NCBI GenBank assembly: GCA_012656075.1
Contig: JAAKBF010000030.1
Span: 682,001-746,000 of the forward strand
DNA from: Phytophthora hibernalis
Lineage: Eukaryota > Oomycota > Peronosporomycetes > Peronosporales > Peronosporaceae
Direction: 5' to 3'
DNA length: 64,000 bases
The position numbers were made by a program, and so were the translations under genes. The notes under the pieces were generated by a model. That model searched no databases. It was given only the letters and a program-made list of their open reading frames with translations, and was not told where the DNA came from. Below, piece by piece: positions 54,637 through 64,000 of this stretch. The stretch's first letter is position 1, and every line of letters starts with the position of its first letter.

Positions 54637-57600
54637 AAATATCGACATTATTGTTGAGGTTCAGCGCTCGTTTTTTTACGATGTTCTTGGCCCCCTTGAG
54701 TTTATTCTTGATCTGTTGCGCAGTAAGACCACACTCTCCAAAGCGTGCTATAAAGCAGTCAACAGCTTTCCGTGGTTTTATACTTGGCTCTTGTTCAATA
54801 AGTTCCAACAAGAAGGATCGGTAAGCTGCCGCCTCGGCGTTTGTTTTCAACCGTTGTTCGTCGCCACCACGCTTTTGGGCCCTGAACAGCTTTGTAATCT
54901 CTTGTCGAATTTCATTCTCTGTAGGAAGGTCATAGCGGTGTGGATACCGGTCAACAAGAACTTCAAGCATTCGCCCAGCGCTGAGTTTGTCAGTGGATGT
55001 TCGAGCACCGCGCTCGAATAGGTCTCTAACTTAGTCTCGAAAAGGTTTTGTGTAGCGCCGACCATACGTCGCTCCGCGCAATGGCCTGATAGCCCATCCA
55101 GGGTTGATCACTTCCGGGTTGGCCGCAAATTGTGTTTGCAGAGTGCGCTCTACAAGTTTTGAACCACTGGTCATACCTTGAACTACGACACACCCAGTCG
55201 AATGCATGAGCAGTGCATGGCGAACAGCATGATCAATTGCGGTTCGTCGCTTCTTTTCAGGTAACGGGGTTAAGACTGCATCATGCGCCTTATCTTTCTT
55301 CCAGAGACGCGTTCTTCTCCGCAATTGACCTTGAGTTGAGATATTGACCCCCGAAATGCATCCTATTGCGTAAGAAAGATCTAAAATCTCGTCGAATAGA
55401 TGCTGTTCTTCCAAATCTTCCACTTCATTTCTAACATCTTCATCTGCAATTTCAGCGTCGATGTCAATTTCATCAAAGCTTGCTTCGCCTTTATCATGCA
55501 TGTCTTCGAGCGACATCGGGTTAATATCTACATGTGGCCCAACGCTATTCTCGCTGGTACTACTGCGATCGACTTGCTCTTCACAAGTGCTGCACGCCTC
55601 TACCAGAATGGTAACTGCCCCTCTCCCGTCAGCATCAATTGCTACATTTGGACATGTGAAATGTTTTCAGGCGACGCCGTGAGTGTTAACTCTGGCGATT
55701 CCATGCTGCATTTTCTACAGGTGCCGGCAGAAGGATCGCAGTACACGTAAACACCATTTCCGATGCCTGAGTACTCATAACATCTAAGCACAAAAGCTCC
55801 AAGATCTTGATATCGCATCGTTCGTATAGAGGTACTAGTGGTTGATGTCGTCTGGATGACCCTGATCTCGTTTGCGCGAGGGATTATTCTGCGCAACTGT
55901 TCTTCCATCCGTTTGACGCCGTTGCTCACTTGACCTAGTTTGTGGCGGTCATGTTCGATGAGCTCTACAACGCAATTTGGCAGCCCCTCCGTGCTTTAGC
56001 CGCTTGGGTTGGTGTCTTGCAGTTATTCCCCTCTTTAACCCAATCCAGATCCAGAAGCACCTTCATTGAACGAGCAAAGTGAGCATCTAATACACTTTTG
56101 CCGTCTTGAGTGTCAGTATGAATGAAGCCGGTGATTTCAATTTGATGAGCTTGAGAGAAAAACGGCAACATCACAGGAAGCAGTGTGTTTTGGTAACTGG
56201 TTGCATTGTCTGACTGGAGAACCACTCGTTTTATGAAAGGTAAATCTCGGCGAATTCCAATCAGAATCGCGTCGATCATGGAGAGCACAGATGATGCATC
56301 CTGTAGGTTATCTCCTTTCGAGATATGATCAAAGTACATCTTTTGCTCGACCGCAATGGGAGTTGATGAAGCGTCTGAGTTTCTACTTTGTTGATAGTAG
56401 AGAATCATTGCACCATGCCATGACATGCCACGTTTACCGTAATGCTCCACCGTTTTCTCGCGAAAGTACATGGGTTCTAGTTTCATTTTGTAGTCGATAG
56501 TCACAAGCGCTGCATTCGCTTCGCCGGCTGTTACGCAGTTTTCTTTCATCGATTCCTTTATTTTTGCAATCTCCAAATGCTGATTGACGACTAAGTCGAC
56601 GACCCAAAAAGTGCTTGGCTTTTTCAGCACAGTCAGCAACCACCTTTAGTGTTTCCGGAAGCGCGCCCTTGTCTCGCAGTAGACCGGTTAGATCGCTAAA
56701 AAGCATGAAGACACACTTACAATCGGCACACAGATCTGTCGAAGTTGTGGTATGAGCTCCACCTAAACCAAACGTCATGTAAAATGCATGAAGCAGAAAA
56801 GTTCTCCTTCAGCTTTCTGTCAAATGTATACTTCATGTACGGACGGACTATCTCCATCTCTTCGAAAATGGGTTTCCGCACGTTGGCAAGGTCAACGTCT
56901 ACCACAATACGCTTCAGCAGCTCAAACAAATCATTTACCAGAAAACCTGTTACGTAGTCGGCCGATGTACGCATTTTCGCCCCGCCAGAGGTTAGTACGC
57001 TTCCGATACGATAAAATGTAGTACGCGACGTCGATTTTCTAGTTTCATCAGCGCCAATATACTCCAGATAGCTATCAAAGATTGAGTTCATAGAGCGCTT
57101 GCGTATGAGTGCTGGAATAACCACTTTCCCACCGTCAAGTGGCGCATTTTTGGTCCCCACGACAAGAAGGACACGTTGTCAGACGAGAGAATACACGCTA
57201 GAGCCATTTCAATAGCGACGTTGTCATAGCGTTTCACCGACCGACGTCCAAAGGCCTAGTTTGCAGCTTCCACATGTCTTCTCTTCCCTCCACAAAGCTA
57301 TCATTTGATAACGAAAACTCTGCGGTCGGACCCATTAGAGCACGCAATCCGCGACAAGGAAAAAAGCACAGCATTCCCCGCATGACTCTTTTTCGATTGA
57401 TCCTCTTTGTGTCTTTGAGTAGCATTCGCCCAAGAAGCTGTGAAATCTGTCCGTCTTCACAACATCATTTTTGCGAGTGATTCGGTTCAATGCAGCCGCG
57501 GTTGCCTCCTCATTTCCATCACATAGCAAACCACAAAGTTTCTCAACAATCACTTCCAATGTTTTGACAGCAACTCCGATACCTTTGTCACCGTGACCTT

Positions 57601-57785
57601 CCCATGAACACGGATCGGCGCGCAGCGCTCGAGCTGGCATATGTTTGTAAAAATAATCCTGGCTTTTGATACCTAATAGGCGCATGATAGTTCCAATTGT
57701 CTGTAGGTTGCCCGGCTCCATAACTTCGTTTTCAATGACGAAAAACTATATTTCCCCTGCTGCTGCTTGGGTTTCTTGATCCCTA
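54637..57785 (-). mobile_element. Decayed DDE-type transposase locus, family not recognised
   Basis: Six minus-strand blocks in consecutive order. N-terminal: 57721-57335 ('MRLLGIKSQDYFYKHMPARA', 'GVAVKTLEVIVEKLCGLLC'). Helical: 57160-56717 ('SYLEYIGADETRKSTSRTTF'). Catalytic core: 56639-55965 with 'ALVTIDYKMKLEPMYF' (Asp), 'RVVLQSDNATSYQNTLLP' (Asp) and 'HTDTQDGKSVLDAHFARSM' (Asp), a D-D-D layout. Cys-rich piece: 55929-55642 ('CDPSAGTCRKC'). Acidic and basic C-terminal blocks: 55516-55031 and 54970-54635 ('PHRYDLPTENEIRQEITKLF'). Frameshifts separate them. No terminal inverted repeats were identified by eye. Confidence 0.6.
55965..56639 (-). pseudogene. Transposase catalytic core
   Basis: A 224-codon frame with three acidic motifs in RNase H-fold order: IDYKMK, LQSDNATSYQN and DTQDGKSVLDAHF. 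The fixed 'DGKSVLDAHFA' C-terminal motif differs from the usual DDE Glu box and is the most distinctive feature. It continues upstream in another frame through 'CADCKCVFMLFSDLTGLLRD' (56778-56434 overlap), so a frameshift lies near 56640. Confidence 0.6.
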
Positions 57786-58200
57786 TAGGAGTTCGCAGCC
57801 CGCTTTTTTATTGCAACGACCTGAACATCACTAAGTGTCTAAATATTAAGTTTAAATTATGAGAGGATCAGACCAAAACCAAAAATTGACATGTCATTTT
57901 GTCAGTTCTTGAGGGTTTATTAGATTTGGAGATGAGCTGTTGAGCTGGTGCGTGTTGTTGATGTTTTGTGATGTTTGGCAAGCATGCTTTTGAGCGGAAA
58001 ATCGGATCAATGGTATACTCTGAAATAAATTTCAGAGAATTGCTGCCTTCATTGATTTAGCAGCAGCCTCAGCTCGACGCATGCTCTTCGACGTAGTAGC
58101 AAACTTCCACCTATATACCCAGGGATGCTTCGTTACATTAACGATGACGTTTTGAGTGAGATGCCCGTGCTAAGACAAACAGTTCGATAGCACAGCCGAT
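57786..58200. other. Spacer before palindrome P2
   Basis: AT-rich, no gene seen. Confidence 0.4.
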
Positions 58201-58380
58201 GAACTTGCAACAAGATCCAAGATGTTGAGTATCCAAATGAGTTTATTACGGTGTGGGTGATGATCGATCACGTGTCGACAATGCATCCAACGATATATAC
58301 GAGGCTAGGCTGGCAGACAAGCAGCGGCGCTCACTCTCTCACGCGCGAGAGACCAAGCCACGGCTTCCACCGGCAACAAC

Positions 58381-58971
58381 TTAGCAGGCGATGGCAGTCT
58401 GCGTCGTCGTCGTCGAGTTCGAGGTCGTCTCCGCGGTGGTGGCAGCCGGCGTGACAGCAGGGGCCTCCGTGGCCTCCGTGGTCGTGGTAGGCGGCGCCGT
58501 CGTGGCCTCCGTGGTCGTGGCAGCCGTCGTGGCAGCAGGGGCGGCCGTCGTCGCGGCGGGAGCCTCCGTGGCCGGGGTCGTGGCCGCGCTAGACGCCGTG
58601 GACGTCGTCGTCGTCGAGGACGAAGCGCAAATGCCAGAGAAGCCGCTCACCAGGTCGTACACGTTGAGCACCAGGCCACTCGTGGGCACCGTCAGGTCGC
58701 AGTCAGGCGGGTTCAGCGCCGCCACCGACTCGATCAGCGACTGGCAGTTGTCCGACGCGCACATCTGCACGTACTGCGCGTCGTCCGGCAGCGACGTCGA
58801 GTACAGCAGGCTGAAGCCAGAGTCGTCCGAGCAGCCCTGGAACGAGCTCAGCGTCAGCACGCTGGCCAGCGTCGAGTACGCCGTGGTCTGCTCGGTGGTC
58901 GAGCACGTGGCGGCGGAGGTGGAGCCAATGATGGCGGCGGCGGCAACGGCGAGGATGGTCGAGGTGTTCAT
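58381..58971 (-). CDS. Elicitin type A with Thr/Pro/Ala-rich tail, P2 left copy
   Basis: 196 residues: 20-residue signal (ending GSTSA), a 98-residue elicitin domain with cysteines at mature 3/27/51/56/71/95, then about 78 residues of Thr/Ala/Pro/Glu repeats ending 'TQTAIAC'. The sterol-pocket Tyr87 of canonical elicitins is Leu here ('VYDLVSGFSG'), while Tyr47 and Tyr85 are kept. The layout matches INF2-like class III elicitins with a probable O-glycosylated stalk. The start is unambiguous: first ATG after the promoter at 59020-59036. Same protein as 59957-60547. Confidence 0.94.
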   Translation of the reverse strand: MNTSTILAVAAAAIIGSTSAATCSTTEQTTAYSTLASVLTLSSFQGCSDDSGFSLLYSTSLPDDAQYVQMCASDNCQSLIESVAALNPPDCDLTVPTSGLVLNVYDLVSGFSGICASSSTTTTSTASSAATTPATEAPAATTAAPAATTAATTTEATTAPPTTTTEATEAPAVTPAATTAETTSNSTTTTQTAIAC

Positions 58972-59019
58972 GGTACCTGGTTGGCGGGTGTTTTGAGTTG
59001 GCTGTGTGTCTGAAACGGA

Positions 59020-59036
59020 GCAAGTTGCAGAGTGAG
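59020..59036 (-). promoter_or_regulatory. Core promoter-like element, P2 left elicitin A
   Basis: Minus-strand TCACTCTGCAACTTGCTCC. It pairs with the right-arm element but differs at two bases (TCACTCTGC versus TCATTCTAC); both fit the initiator TCAYTYY. Confidence 0.7.
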
Positions 59037-59084
59037 ACGTTGTGTGTCCGGCGTGGCGGCGAGCGGGAGCCAGGTCTGGCGCTT

Positions 59085-59820
59085 ACCTGTACATGTACCG
59101 GTACGCCAACATGAAATCTACACCCTAGCCACACCCCTGAAAACCCTGAGAACGGTGACACAACCCTAAGCCGAGCTAGGTGGGACCCTGCTTGGTCCTG
59201 GTTAAAAGATCCGTGTGCGCAGCGCACAGGCGTTGTTTCGGCTTGCCAAGCTCTTTGCTTTCACCCCTCCTCATTTTTGTAGTAGAAAAGGGTCTTGTAA
59301 TCATCTTTCAGGGCCACATACAAACACCAAGTCAGCACACCGGCTCTTTTGTTGTGGATTTAGTCACTCTCCTTACATGAACTGGCACGTAAATCCGATG
59401 ATCGACTGCAGACACTGTAGTCTGTGGCAGCAGCAAGATACATGCATTGCGCACTTCTGGTCTCGGGTGTGCAATAACCGTGTCCTTTCTTCGCAGTTTC
59501 ATTGTGGACACTAAAGGAACCTAAACTACATCTAGTTGAAGTTGTCCGCCGGTGCTATGCACAACATTGCCGAAATTAGCGCTATTTGGGTAGTATATTC
59601 ACGATATATTGGGTAGTGTATCCACACCGAGCGTATGCAACGCTCAACGTCCCACCTTCTGACAGATGTGAAACACCAGTCGTCCTCCAAAGATACGCCT
59701 TCGCGTCCACTCCAGCCGGCCAAAAACAGCAACGGACTGGTTCAAAGTGATCGGATATCTGTGCCAGTATCAGGTACTGTACAACGCTGTACAGAGCGTG
59801 CCGGACTCCGAGGCTCCGAC
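59085..59820. other. Single-copy core of palindrome P2
   Basis: A 0.74-kb loop with no supported gene. It begins with GTACATGTACCGGTAC (about 59090-59105), the same palindromic motif seen in the core of P1. Confidence 0.6.
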
Positions 59821-59891
59821 AGCGTCAGACCTGGCTGCCGTTCGGAGTCCAAACTTCGGACACCAAGCCGCCACGCCGGACTCGCAACGTC

Positions 59892-59908
59892 TCATTCTAC
59901 AACTTGCT
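59892..59908 (+). promoter_or_regulatory. Core promoter, P2 right elicitin A
   Basis: TCATTCTACAACTTGCT, about 50-65 bases before the ATG at 59957. Confidence 0.72.
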
Positions 59909-59956
59909 CCGTTTCAGACACACAGCCAACTCAAAAACACCCGCCAACCAGGTACC

Positions 59957-60547
59957 ATGAACACCTCGACCATCCTCGCCGTTGCCGCCGCCGCCATCAT
60001 TGGCTCCACCTCCGCCGCCACGTGCTCGACCACCGAGCAGACCACGGCGTACTCGACGCTGGCCAGCGTGCTGACGCTGAGCTCGTTCCAGGGCTGCTCG
60101 GACGACTCTGGCTTCAGCCTGCTGTACTCGACGTCGCTGCCGGACGACGCGCAGTACGTGCAGATGTGCGCGTCGGACAACTGCCAGTCGCTGATCGAGT
60201 CGGTGGCGGCGCTGAACCCGCCTGACTGCGACCTGACGGTGCCCACGAGTGGCCTGGTGCTCAACGTGTACGACCTGGTGAGCGGCTTCTCTGGCATTTG
60301 CGCTTCGTCCTCGACGACGACGACGTCCACGGCGTCTAGCGCGGCCACGACCCCGGCCACGGAGGCTCCCGCCGCGACGACGGCCGCCCCTGCTGCCACG
60401 ACGGCTGCCACGACCACGGAGGCCACGACGGCGCCGCCTACCACGACCACGGAGGCCACGGAGGCCCCTGCTGTCACGCCGGCTGCCACCACCGCGGAGA
60501 CGACCTCGAACTCGACGACGACGACGCAGACTGCCATCGCCTGCTAA
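59957..60547 (+). CDS. Elicitin type A, P2 right copy
   Basis: 196-residue protein identical to 58381-58971. It converges on the type B gene at 61106-61714, with 558 bases between the two stop codons. Its 3' end and flank also form the start of the left arm of palindrome P3, so this gene belongs to two inverted repeats at once. The frame is open upstream to 59747 but the promoter at 59892-59908 makes 59957 the start. An AATAAA (about 60682) lies about 135 bases past the stop. Confidence 0.94.
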   Translation: MNTSTILAVAAAAIIGSTSAATCSTTEQTTAYSTLASVLTLSSFQGCSDDSGFSLLYSTSLPDDAQYVQMCASDNCQSLIESVAALNPPDCDLTVPTSGLVLNVYDLVSGFSGICASSSTTTTSTASSAATTPATEAPAATTAAPAATTAATTTEATTAPPTTTTEATEAPAVTPAATTAETTSNSTTTTQTAIAC

Positions 60548-61105
60548 GTTGTTGCCGGTGGAAGCCGTGGCTTGGTCTCTCGCGCGTGAGAGAGTGAGCG
60601 CCGCTGCTTGTCTGCCAGCCTAGCCTCGTATATATCGTTGGATGCATTGTCGACACGTGATCGATCATCACCCACACCGTAATAAACTCATTTGGATACT
60701 CAACATCTTGGATCTTGTTGCAAGTTCGTCTACCGTGTCGGTCAGCAGTTTTTCTATTAATAAGCACTGGCACCTCACCCAAAACATTCCGCCGTTGGCC
60801 CCCAAGTCAAGTCCTGCATAGCAGTCTCAGACTGAGACCCTCAGTACGGTGCACACCGGAACATCTTCCACCCAGAGCGCACTCCCTCCGTTGGAGTCCC
60901 GCGTAAGGGTAAGGTTTGTTCAGCATGTGGTCAAGGTGAAGGAGATGAAACTCACACACTTTGATATTTTTTGACACCGTCAGATACACGATGCTAGCTC
61001 TCAAGACGTCACAACTACCTTCAAACTACGTGATCCGGAGTCCGTGACATACCACAAAAGAGAAGCTCGTGTCAGAAGATGCCAAGATAAGCAAGCGTCA
61101 TTTAC
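60548..61105. other. Convergent 3' flanks between elicitin A and elicitin B
   Basis: Shared 3' regions of the two genes, repeated in inverted order at 63296-63851. No additional gene supported; frames here (for example 60807-61004) look like chance. Confidence 0.6.
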
Positions 61106-61714
61106 TTAGCACGCCGTAGCCGTGGTGATCGCGGTTGTCGAGTCCGAGCTCGAAGCCGTCGTGGCTGTCTCCGTCGAGTTGGACGAGGTGGTCGCGTCGC
61201 TGGCCGTCGAAGCAGCCGTCGACGGCGCAGCCGACGAGGTGGTTGTCGTGGTGGTGGCCGTCGTCGCGGTCGAAGTCGTGTCCGTGGTCGTGCTGGCCGC
61301 CGCAGACGTCGCGGTGGTGGTACTGGTCGACGAGTCACTCGACAGCGACGAACAAATGCTCGAGAAGCCGTTCGCCAGTTCGTACACGTTCACCTCGAGA
61401 CCGCTCGTGGGCACGTCCAGGGTGCAGTCAGGCGGGTTCAGCGCGATGATGGACTCGATGAGCGACTGGCAGTCGCTCGACGCGCACATGAGCGTGTACT
61501 CTGCGTCCGTGGGCAGCGAGGTCGAGTACAGGAGACTGTAGCCGGAGTCGTCGACGCAGCCCTGGAACGAGTCGAGGGTCAGCAGACTGGCGAGTGTCGA
61601 GTACGCGGAGGTCTGCTGCGTCGTGGAGCAGGCGTCGGAGCTGGAAGAGCTCGAGGCGGCGGTCGAGCCGACAAGGGCGATGGCAACAGCGGCGAGGATG
61701 GTCTGAGCGTTCAT
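61106..61714 (-). CDS. Elicitin type B with Ser/Thr-rich tail, P3 left copy
   Basis: 202 residues. 20-residue signal (to VGSTAA), then a short Ser run (SSSSSSDA) before the first Cys, which is unusual because other elicitins start two residues before it. The domain contains 'LTLDSFQGCVDDSGYSLLYS', 'CASSDCQSLIESIIALNPPD' and 'LDVPTSGLEVNVYELANGFS', with all six Cys. The tail is about 80 residues of Ser/Thr/Ala/Asp ending in Cys. Class III INF2-like, close to the gene at 45119. Start at 61714 follows the promoter at 61774-61790. Same protein as 62687-63295. Confidence 0.94.
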   Translation of the reverse strand: MNAQTILAAVAIALVGSTAASSSSSSDACSTTQQTSAYSTLASLLTLDSFQGCVDDSGYSLLYSTSLPTDAEYTLMCASSDCQSLIESIIALNPPDCTLDVPTSGLEVNVYELANGFSSICSSLSSDSSTSTTTATSAAASTTTDTTSTATTATTTTTTSSAAPSTAASTASDATTSSNSTETATTASSSDSTTAITTATAC

Positions 61715-61773
61715 GGTGAGTACCTGGAGGCTGGGGTGTCTACTGTGGTCGTCTGCGTGTCTGCGTGAAGCGG

Positions 61774-61790
61774 AGGAAGTTGTAGAATGA
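61774..61790 (-). promoter_or_regulatory. Core promoter, P3 left elicitin B
   Basis: Minus-strand TCATTCTACAACTTCCT, about 60-76 bases before the ATG at 61714. Confidence 0.72.
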
Positions 61791-61827
61791 GGAGACGGCA
61801 GCGCTTGCAATCGGCCATGGGAGCGAA

Positions 61828-62573
61828 TTGCTGTCGCTGTACTCTGGTTGCAGTGGGTAACAAGGGGCACACGTTGAGAGATTCACCTGTTGTTACTGTT
61901 CACCTCGATACGGCAATGTACCATGGTATGGAGTTCGAGTGGGCTTGGACGTGTATCCTGCGTACCCGGCTCAATTCCATGTTCCGATAGCACAGGAGTG
62001 TGTCTGCGTGTCAAAAGGCTCGGTCCGGCACCGGAAATGAAGATCGCACTCCATGTCCTAGAGCAGTCTAGGCGGCGCCCTATATCTCAGAGCGTGCGAG
62101 CGCAGCCAGACTCGCTCATCAAAACTTGGCGAAAGCCGATCGGGTATGCTTTCGCTCCATGTTGTTTTGTATTTCTGCAACCTGTAAGGTATCGCACGAA
62201 GATTTCATCAATTCGTCAGAACAGCTTCGCACTACAACATGTATTGCTGGCCCCGTACAAACTTGCAAGCATTGCTCAAAGTCGTGTTATTATGTTGAAA
62301 ACTAATGCTCTGATCTCTGTAATGACAACCAAAGATTTTCTTGGTTCGAAAATGGTGATCGCAGCAAGTTTTCGGCACCAGGCGTTTTCAGGACACACTT
62401 TCATTGTCAACACCGGACCAGACCTCTCTGAGGCAATCCCCAGCATGGCGTAAGACTCAATTCGGTAGTTGCTCCTACGGTAACGGTAAGAGCAAGCAAC
62501 TAGGTACCACATTGAGCATTTTGAATTGATCGCTTCAGAACCCATGTTAGCCGGCGCAGTAAGGCTACATCAC
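61828..62573. other. Single-copy core of palindrome P3
   Basis: A 746-base loop, AT-rich toward 62200-62500. The frame 61890-62453 shows no recognisable protein. Confidence 0.6.
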
Positions 62574-62610
62574 TTCGCTCCCATGGCCGATTGCAAGCGC
62601 TGCCGTCTCC

Positions 62611-62627
62611 TCATTCTACAACTTCCT
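62611..62627 (+). promoter_or_regulatory. Core promoter, P3 right elicitin B
   Basis: TCATTCTACAACTTCCT, about 60-76 bases before the ATG at 62687. Confidence 0.73.
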
Positions 62628-62686
62628 CCGCTTCACGCAGACACGCAGACGACCACAGTAGACACCCCAGCCTCCAGGTACTCACC

Positions 62687-63295
62687 ATGAACGCTCAGAC
62701 CATCCTCGCCGCTGTTGCCATCGCCCTTGTCGGCTCGACCGCCGCCTCGAGCTCTTCCAGCTCCGACGCCTGCTCCACGACGCAGCAGACCTCCGCGTAC
62801 TCGACACTCGCCAGTCTGCTGACCCTCGACTCGTTCCAGGGCTGCGTCGACGACTCCGGCTACAGTCTCCTGTACTCGACCTCGCTGCCCACGGACGCAG
62901 AGTACACGCTCATGTGCGCGTCGAGCGACTGCCAGTCGCTCATCGAGTCCATCATCGCGCTGAACCCGCCTGACTGCACCCTGGACGTGCCCACGAGCGG
63001 TCTCGAGGTGAACGTGTACGAACTGGCGAACGGCTTCTCGAGCATTTGTTCGTCGCTGTCGAGTGACTCGTCGACCAGTACCACCACCGCGACGTCTGCG
63101 GCGGCCAGCACGACCACGGACACGACTTCGACCGCGACGACGGCCACCACCACGACAACCACCTCGTCGGCTGCGCCGTCGACGGCTGCTTCGACGGCCA
63201 GCGACGCGACCACCTCGTCCAACTCGACGGAGACAGCCACGACGGCTTCGAGCTCGGACTCGACAACCGCGATCACCACGGCTACGGCGTGCTAA
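62687..63295 (+). CDS. Elicitin type B, P3 right copy
   Basis: 202-residue protein identical to 61106-61714. It is transcribed away from the P3 centre and converges on another copy of elicitin A starting at 63852 (556 bases between stops, versus 558 in the left arm). Confidence 0.94.
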   Translation: MNAQTILAAVAIALVGSTAASSSSSSDACSTTQQTSAYSTLASLLTLDSFQGCVDDSGYSLLYSTSLPTDAEYTLMCASSDCQSLIESIIALNPPDCTLDVPTSGLEVNVYELANGFSSICSSLSSDSSTSTTTATSAAASTTTDTTSTATTATTTTTTSSAAPSTAASTASDATTSSNSTETATTASSSDSTTAITTATAC

Positions 63296-63851
63296 GTAAA
63301 TGACGCTTGCTTATCTTGGCATCTTCTGACACGAGCTTCTCTTTTGTGGTATGTCACGGACTCCGGATCACGTAGTTTGAAGGTAGTTGTGACGTCTTGA
63401 GAGCTAGCATCGTGTATCTGACGGTGTCAAAAAATATCAAAGTGTGTGAGTTTCATCTCCTTCACCTTGACCACATGCTGAACAAACCTTACCCTTACGC
63501 GGGACTCCAACGGAGGGAGTGCGCTCTGGGTGGAAGATGTTCCGGTGTGCACCGTACTGAGGGTCTCAGTCTGAGACTGCTATGCAGGACTTGACTTGGG
63601 GGCCAACGGCGGAATGTTTTGGGTGAGGTGCCAGTGCTTATTAATAGAAAAACTGCTGACCGACACGGTAGACGAACTTGCAACAAGATCCAAGATGTTG
63701 AGTATCCAAATGAGTTTATTACGGTGTGGGTGATGATCGATCACGTGTCGACAATGCATCCAACGATATATACGAGGCTAGGCTGGCAGACAAGCAGCGG
63801 CGCTCACTCTCACGCGCGAGAGACCAAGCCACGGCTTCCACCGGCAACAAC

Positions 63852-64000
63852 TTAGCAGGCGATGGCAGTCTGCGTCGTCGTCGTCGAGTTCGAGGTCGTC
63901 TCCGCGGTGGTGGCAGCCGGCGTGACAGCAGGGGCCTCCGTGGCCTCCGTGGTCGTGGTAGGCGGCGCCGTCGTGGCCTCCGTGGTCGTGGCAGCCGTCG
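63852..64000 (-). CDS. Elicitin type A, third copy, only the 3' end in the window
   Basis: The last ~49 codons (Thr/Pro/Ala tail ending 'TQTAIAC') and stop, identical in the visible part to 58381-58529. The start lies beyond the window. By symmetry the array may continue as A(-) A(+) and so on. Confidence 0.88.
   Translation of the reverse strand, partial: TAATTTEATTAPPTTTTEATEAPAVTPAATTAETTSNSTTTTQTAIAC

Larger units (their letters stand above)
58201..59084 (+). repeat. Left arm of palindrome P2
   Basis: Reverse complement of about 59821-60727 (paired positions sum to 118928 across the gene). It is near-perfect from 58201 to about 59066, then imperfect: the right arm has about 20 extra bases before both sides share CAGGTCTG. 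It carries one elicitin gene (type A) transcribed outward. Confidence 0.9.
59821..60727 (-). repeat. Right arm of palindrome P2
   Basis: Reverse complement of 58201-59084. Pairing with the left arm stops at 60727, but the sequence beyond continues as part of palindrome P3. Confidence 0.9.
60401..61827 (+). repeat. Left arm of palindrome P3 (visible part)
   Basis: Reverse complement of 62574-64000. Sums are 124401 through the B genes and 124399 beyond a two-base difference near 60585/63812 (CTCTCTCAC versus CTCTCAC). The inner edge is sharp at 61827. The outer edge cannot be fixed because the partner runs off the window. Confidence 0.92.
62574..64000 (-). repeat. Right arm of palindrome P3, runs off the window
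   Basis: Reverse complement of 60401-61827. It continues past 64000. Confidence 0.92.

Noticed and set aside
58391..58996. Valine/alanine-rich ORFs antisense to the Thr-rich tails (also 59914-60537, 61122-61541, 45274-45663, 62860-63279)
   Set aside because: Low-complexity mirror translations of ACG/GCC repeats.
60474..61004. Small ORFs in the convergent 3' flanks (also 63397-63855)
   Set aside because: Basic, featureless frames on both strands in shared untranslated flanks.
61102..61338. Arg-rich ORFs (61102-61338, 63063-63299) considered as RXLR or nuclear-targeting proteins
   Set aside because: Out-of-frame translations of the Ser/Thr tail codons of the elicitin B genes.

Overview
This window looks like nuclear DNA of an oomycete, most likely a Phytophthora species. 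The main evidence is ten elicitin-type loci (eight complete reading frames, one frameshifted, one broken in its repeat tail), plus an eleventh cut off by the right edge. All keep the six-cysteine pattern where it can be read, and most carry an oomycete-type initiator/FPR core promoter about 40-80 bases upstream of the ATG. A headless Crinkler-like nuclease domain, a possible GPCR-bigram signalling gene, a PIG-A GPI-anchor enzyme and large decayed LINE and Ty1/copia elements fit the same picture. There are no bacterial operons, CRISPR arrays or convincing RNA genes.

Layout. 1-2279: minus-strand seven-TM protein with a C2-like segment, running off the left edge. 2803-12126: a near-perfect inverted repeat, with arms of about 3.98 kb around a 1.37-kb core of smaller repeats. 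Each arm carries three canonical elicitins (alpha/acidic, highly acidic, basic), all transcribed away from the centre; the left basic copy has a one-base frameshift. 12127-12959: AT-rich spacer. 12960-42690: transposon graveyard. It holds three related LINE copies (12960-15620, 16690-24090, 28560-36857), a LINE fragment at 15737-16115, a truncated plus-strand copia element (about 24747-28555) interrupted by the third LINE, and a nearly full-length minus-strand copia element with both LTRs (36858-41464). 42870-45673: two more elicitin loci, one with a PTEAPT-type repeat tail. 46340-57785: gene island and further elements: a zinc-finger transposase relic, a perfect 29-bp hairpin, an uncharacterised gene with a decayed inverted paralogue on either side of PIGA, a frameshifted Crinkler-type nuclease domain, and a decayed DDE-type transposase locus. 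58201-64000: two further elicitin palindromes sharing genes, in the order A(-) A(+) B(-) B(+) A(-), cut by the right edge.

How the parts relate. Elicitins are small secreted sterol-binding proteins recognised by plants. The A and B types here have Thr/Ser-rich tails likely to be O-glycosylated. The repeated theme is divergently transcribed elicitin copies on near-identical inverted arms, an arrangement that would favour arm-to-arm gene conversion or fold-back rearrangement. A palindrome mis-assembly must be excluded first. Single-base losses in short homopolymers recur across the elicitin, effector and paralogue genes, so some 'pseudogenes' could be consensus errors.
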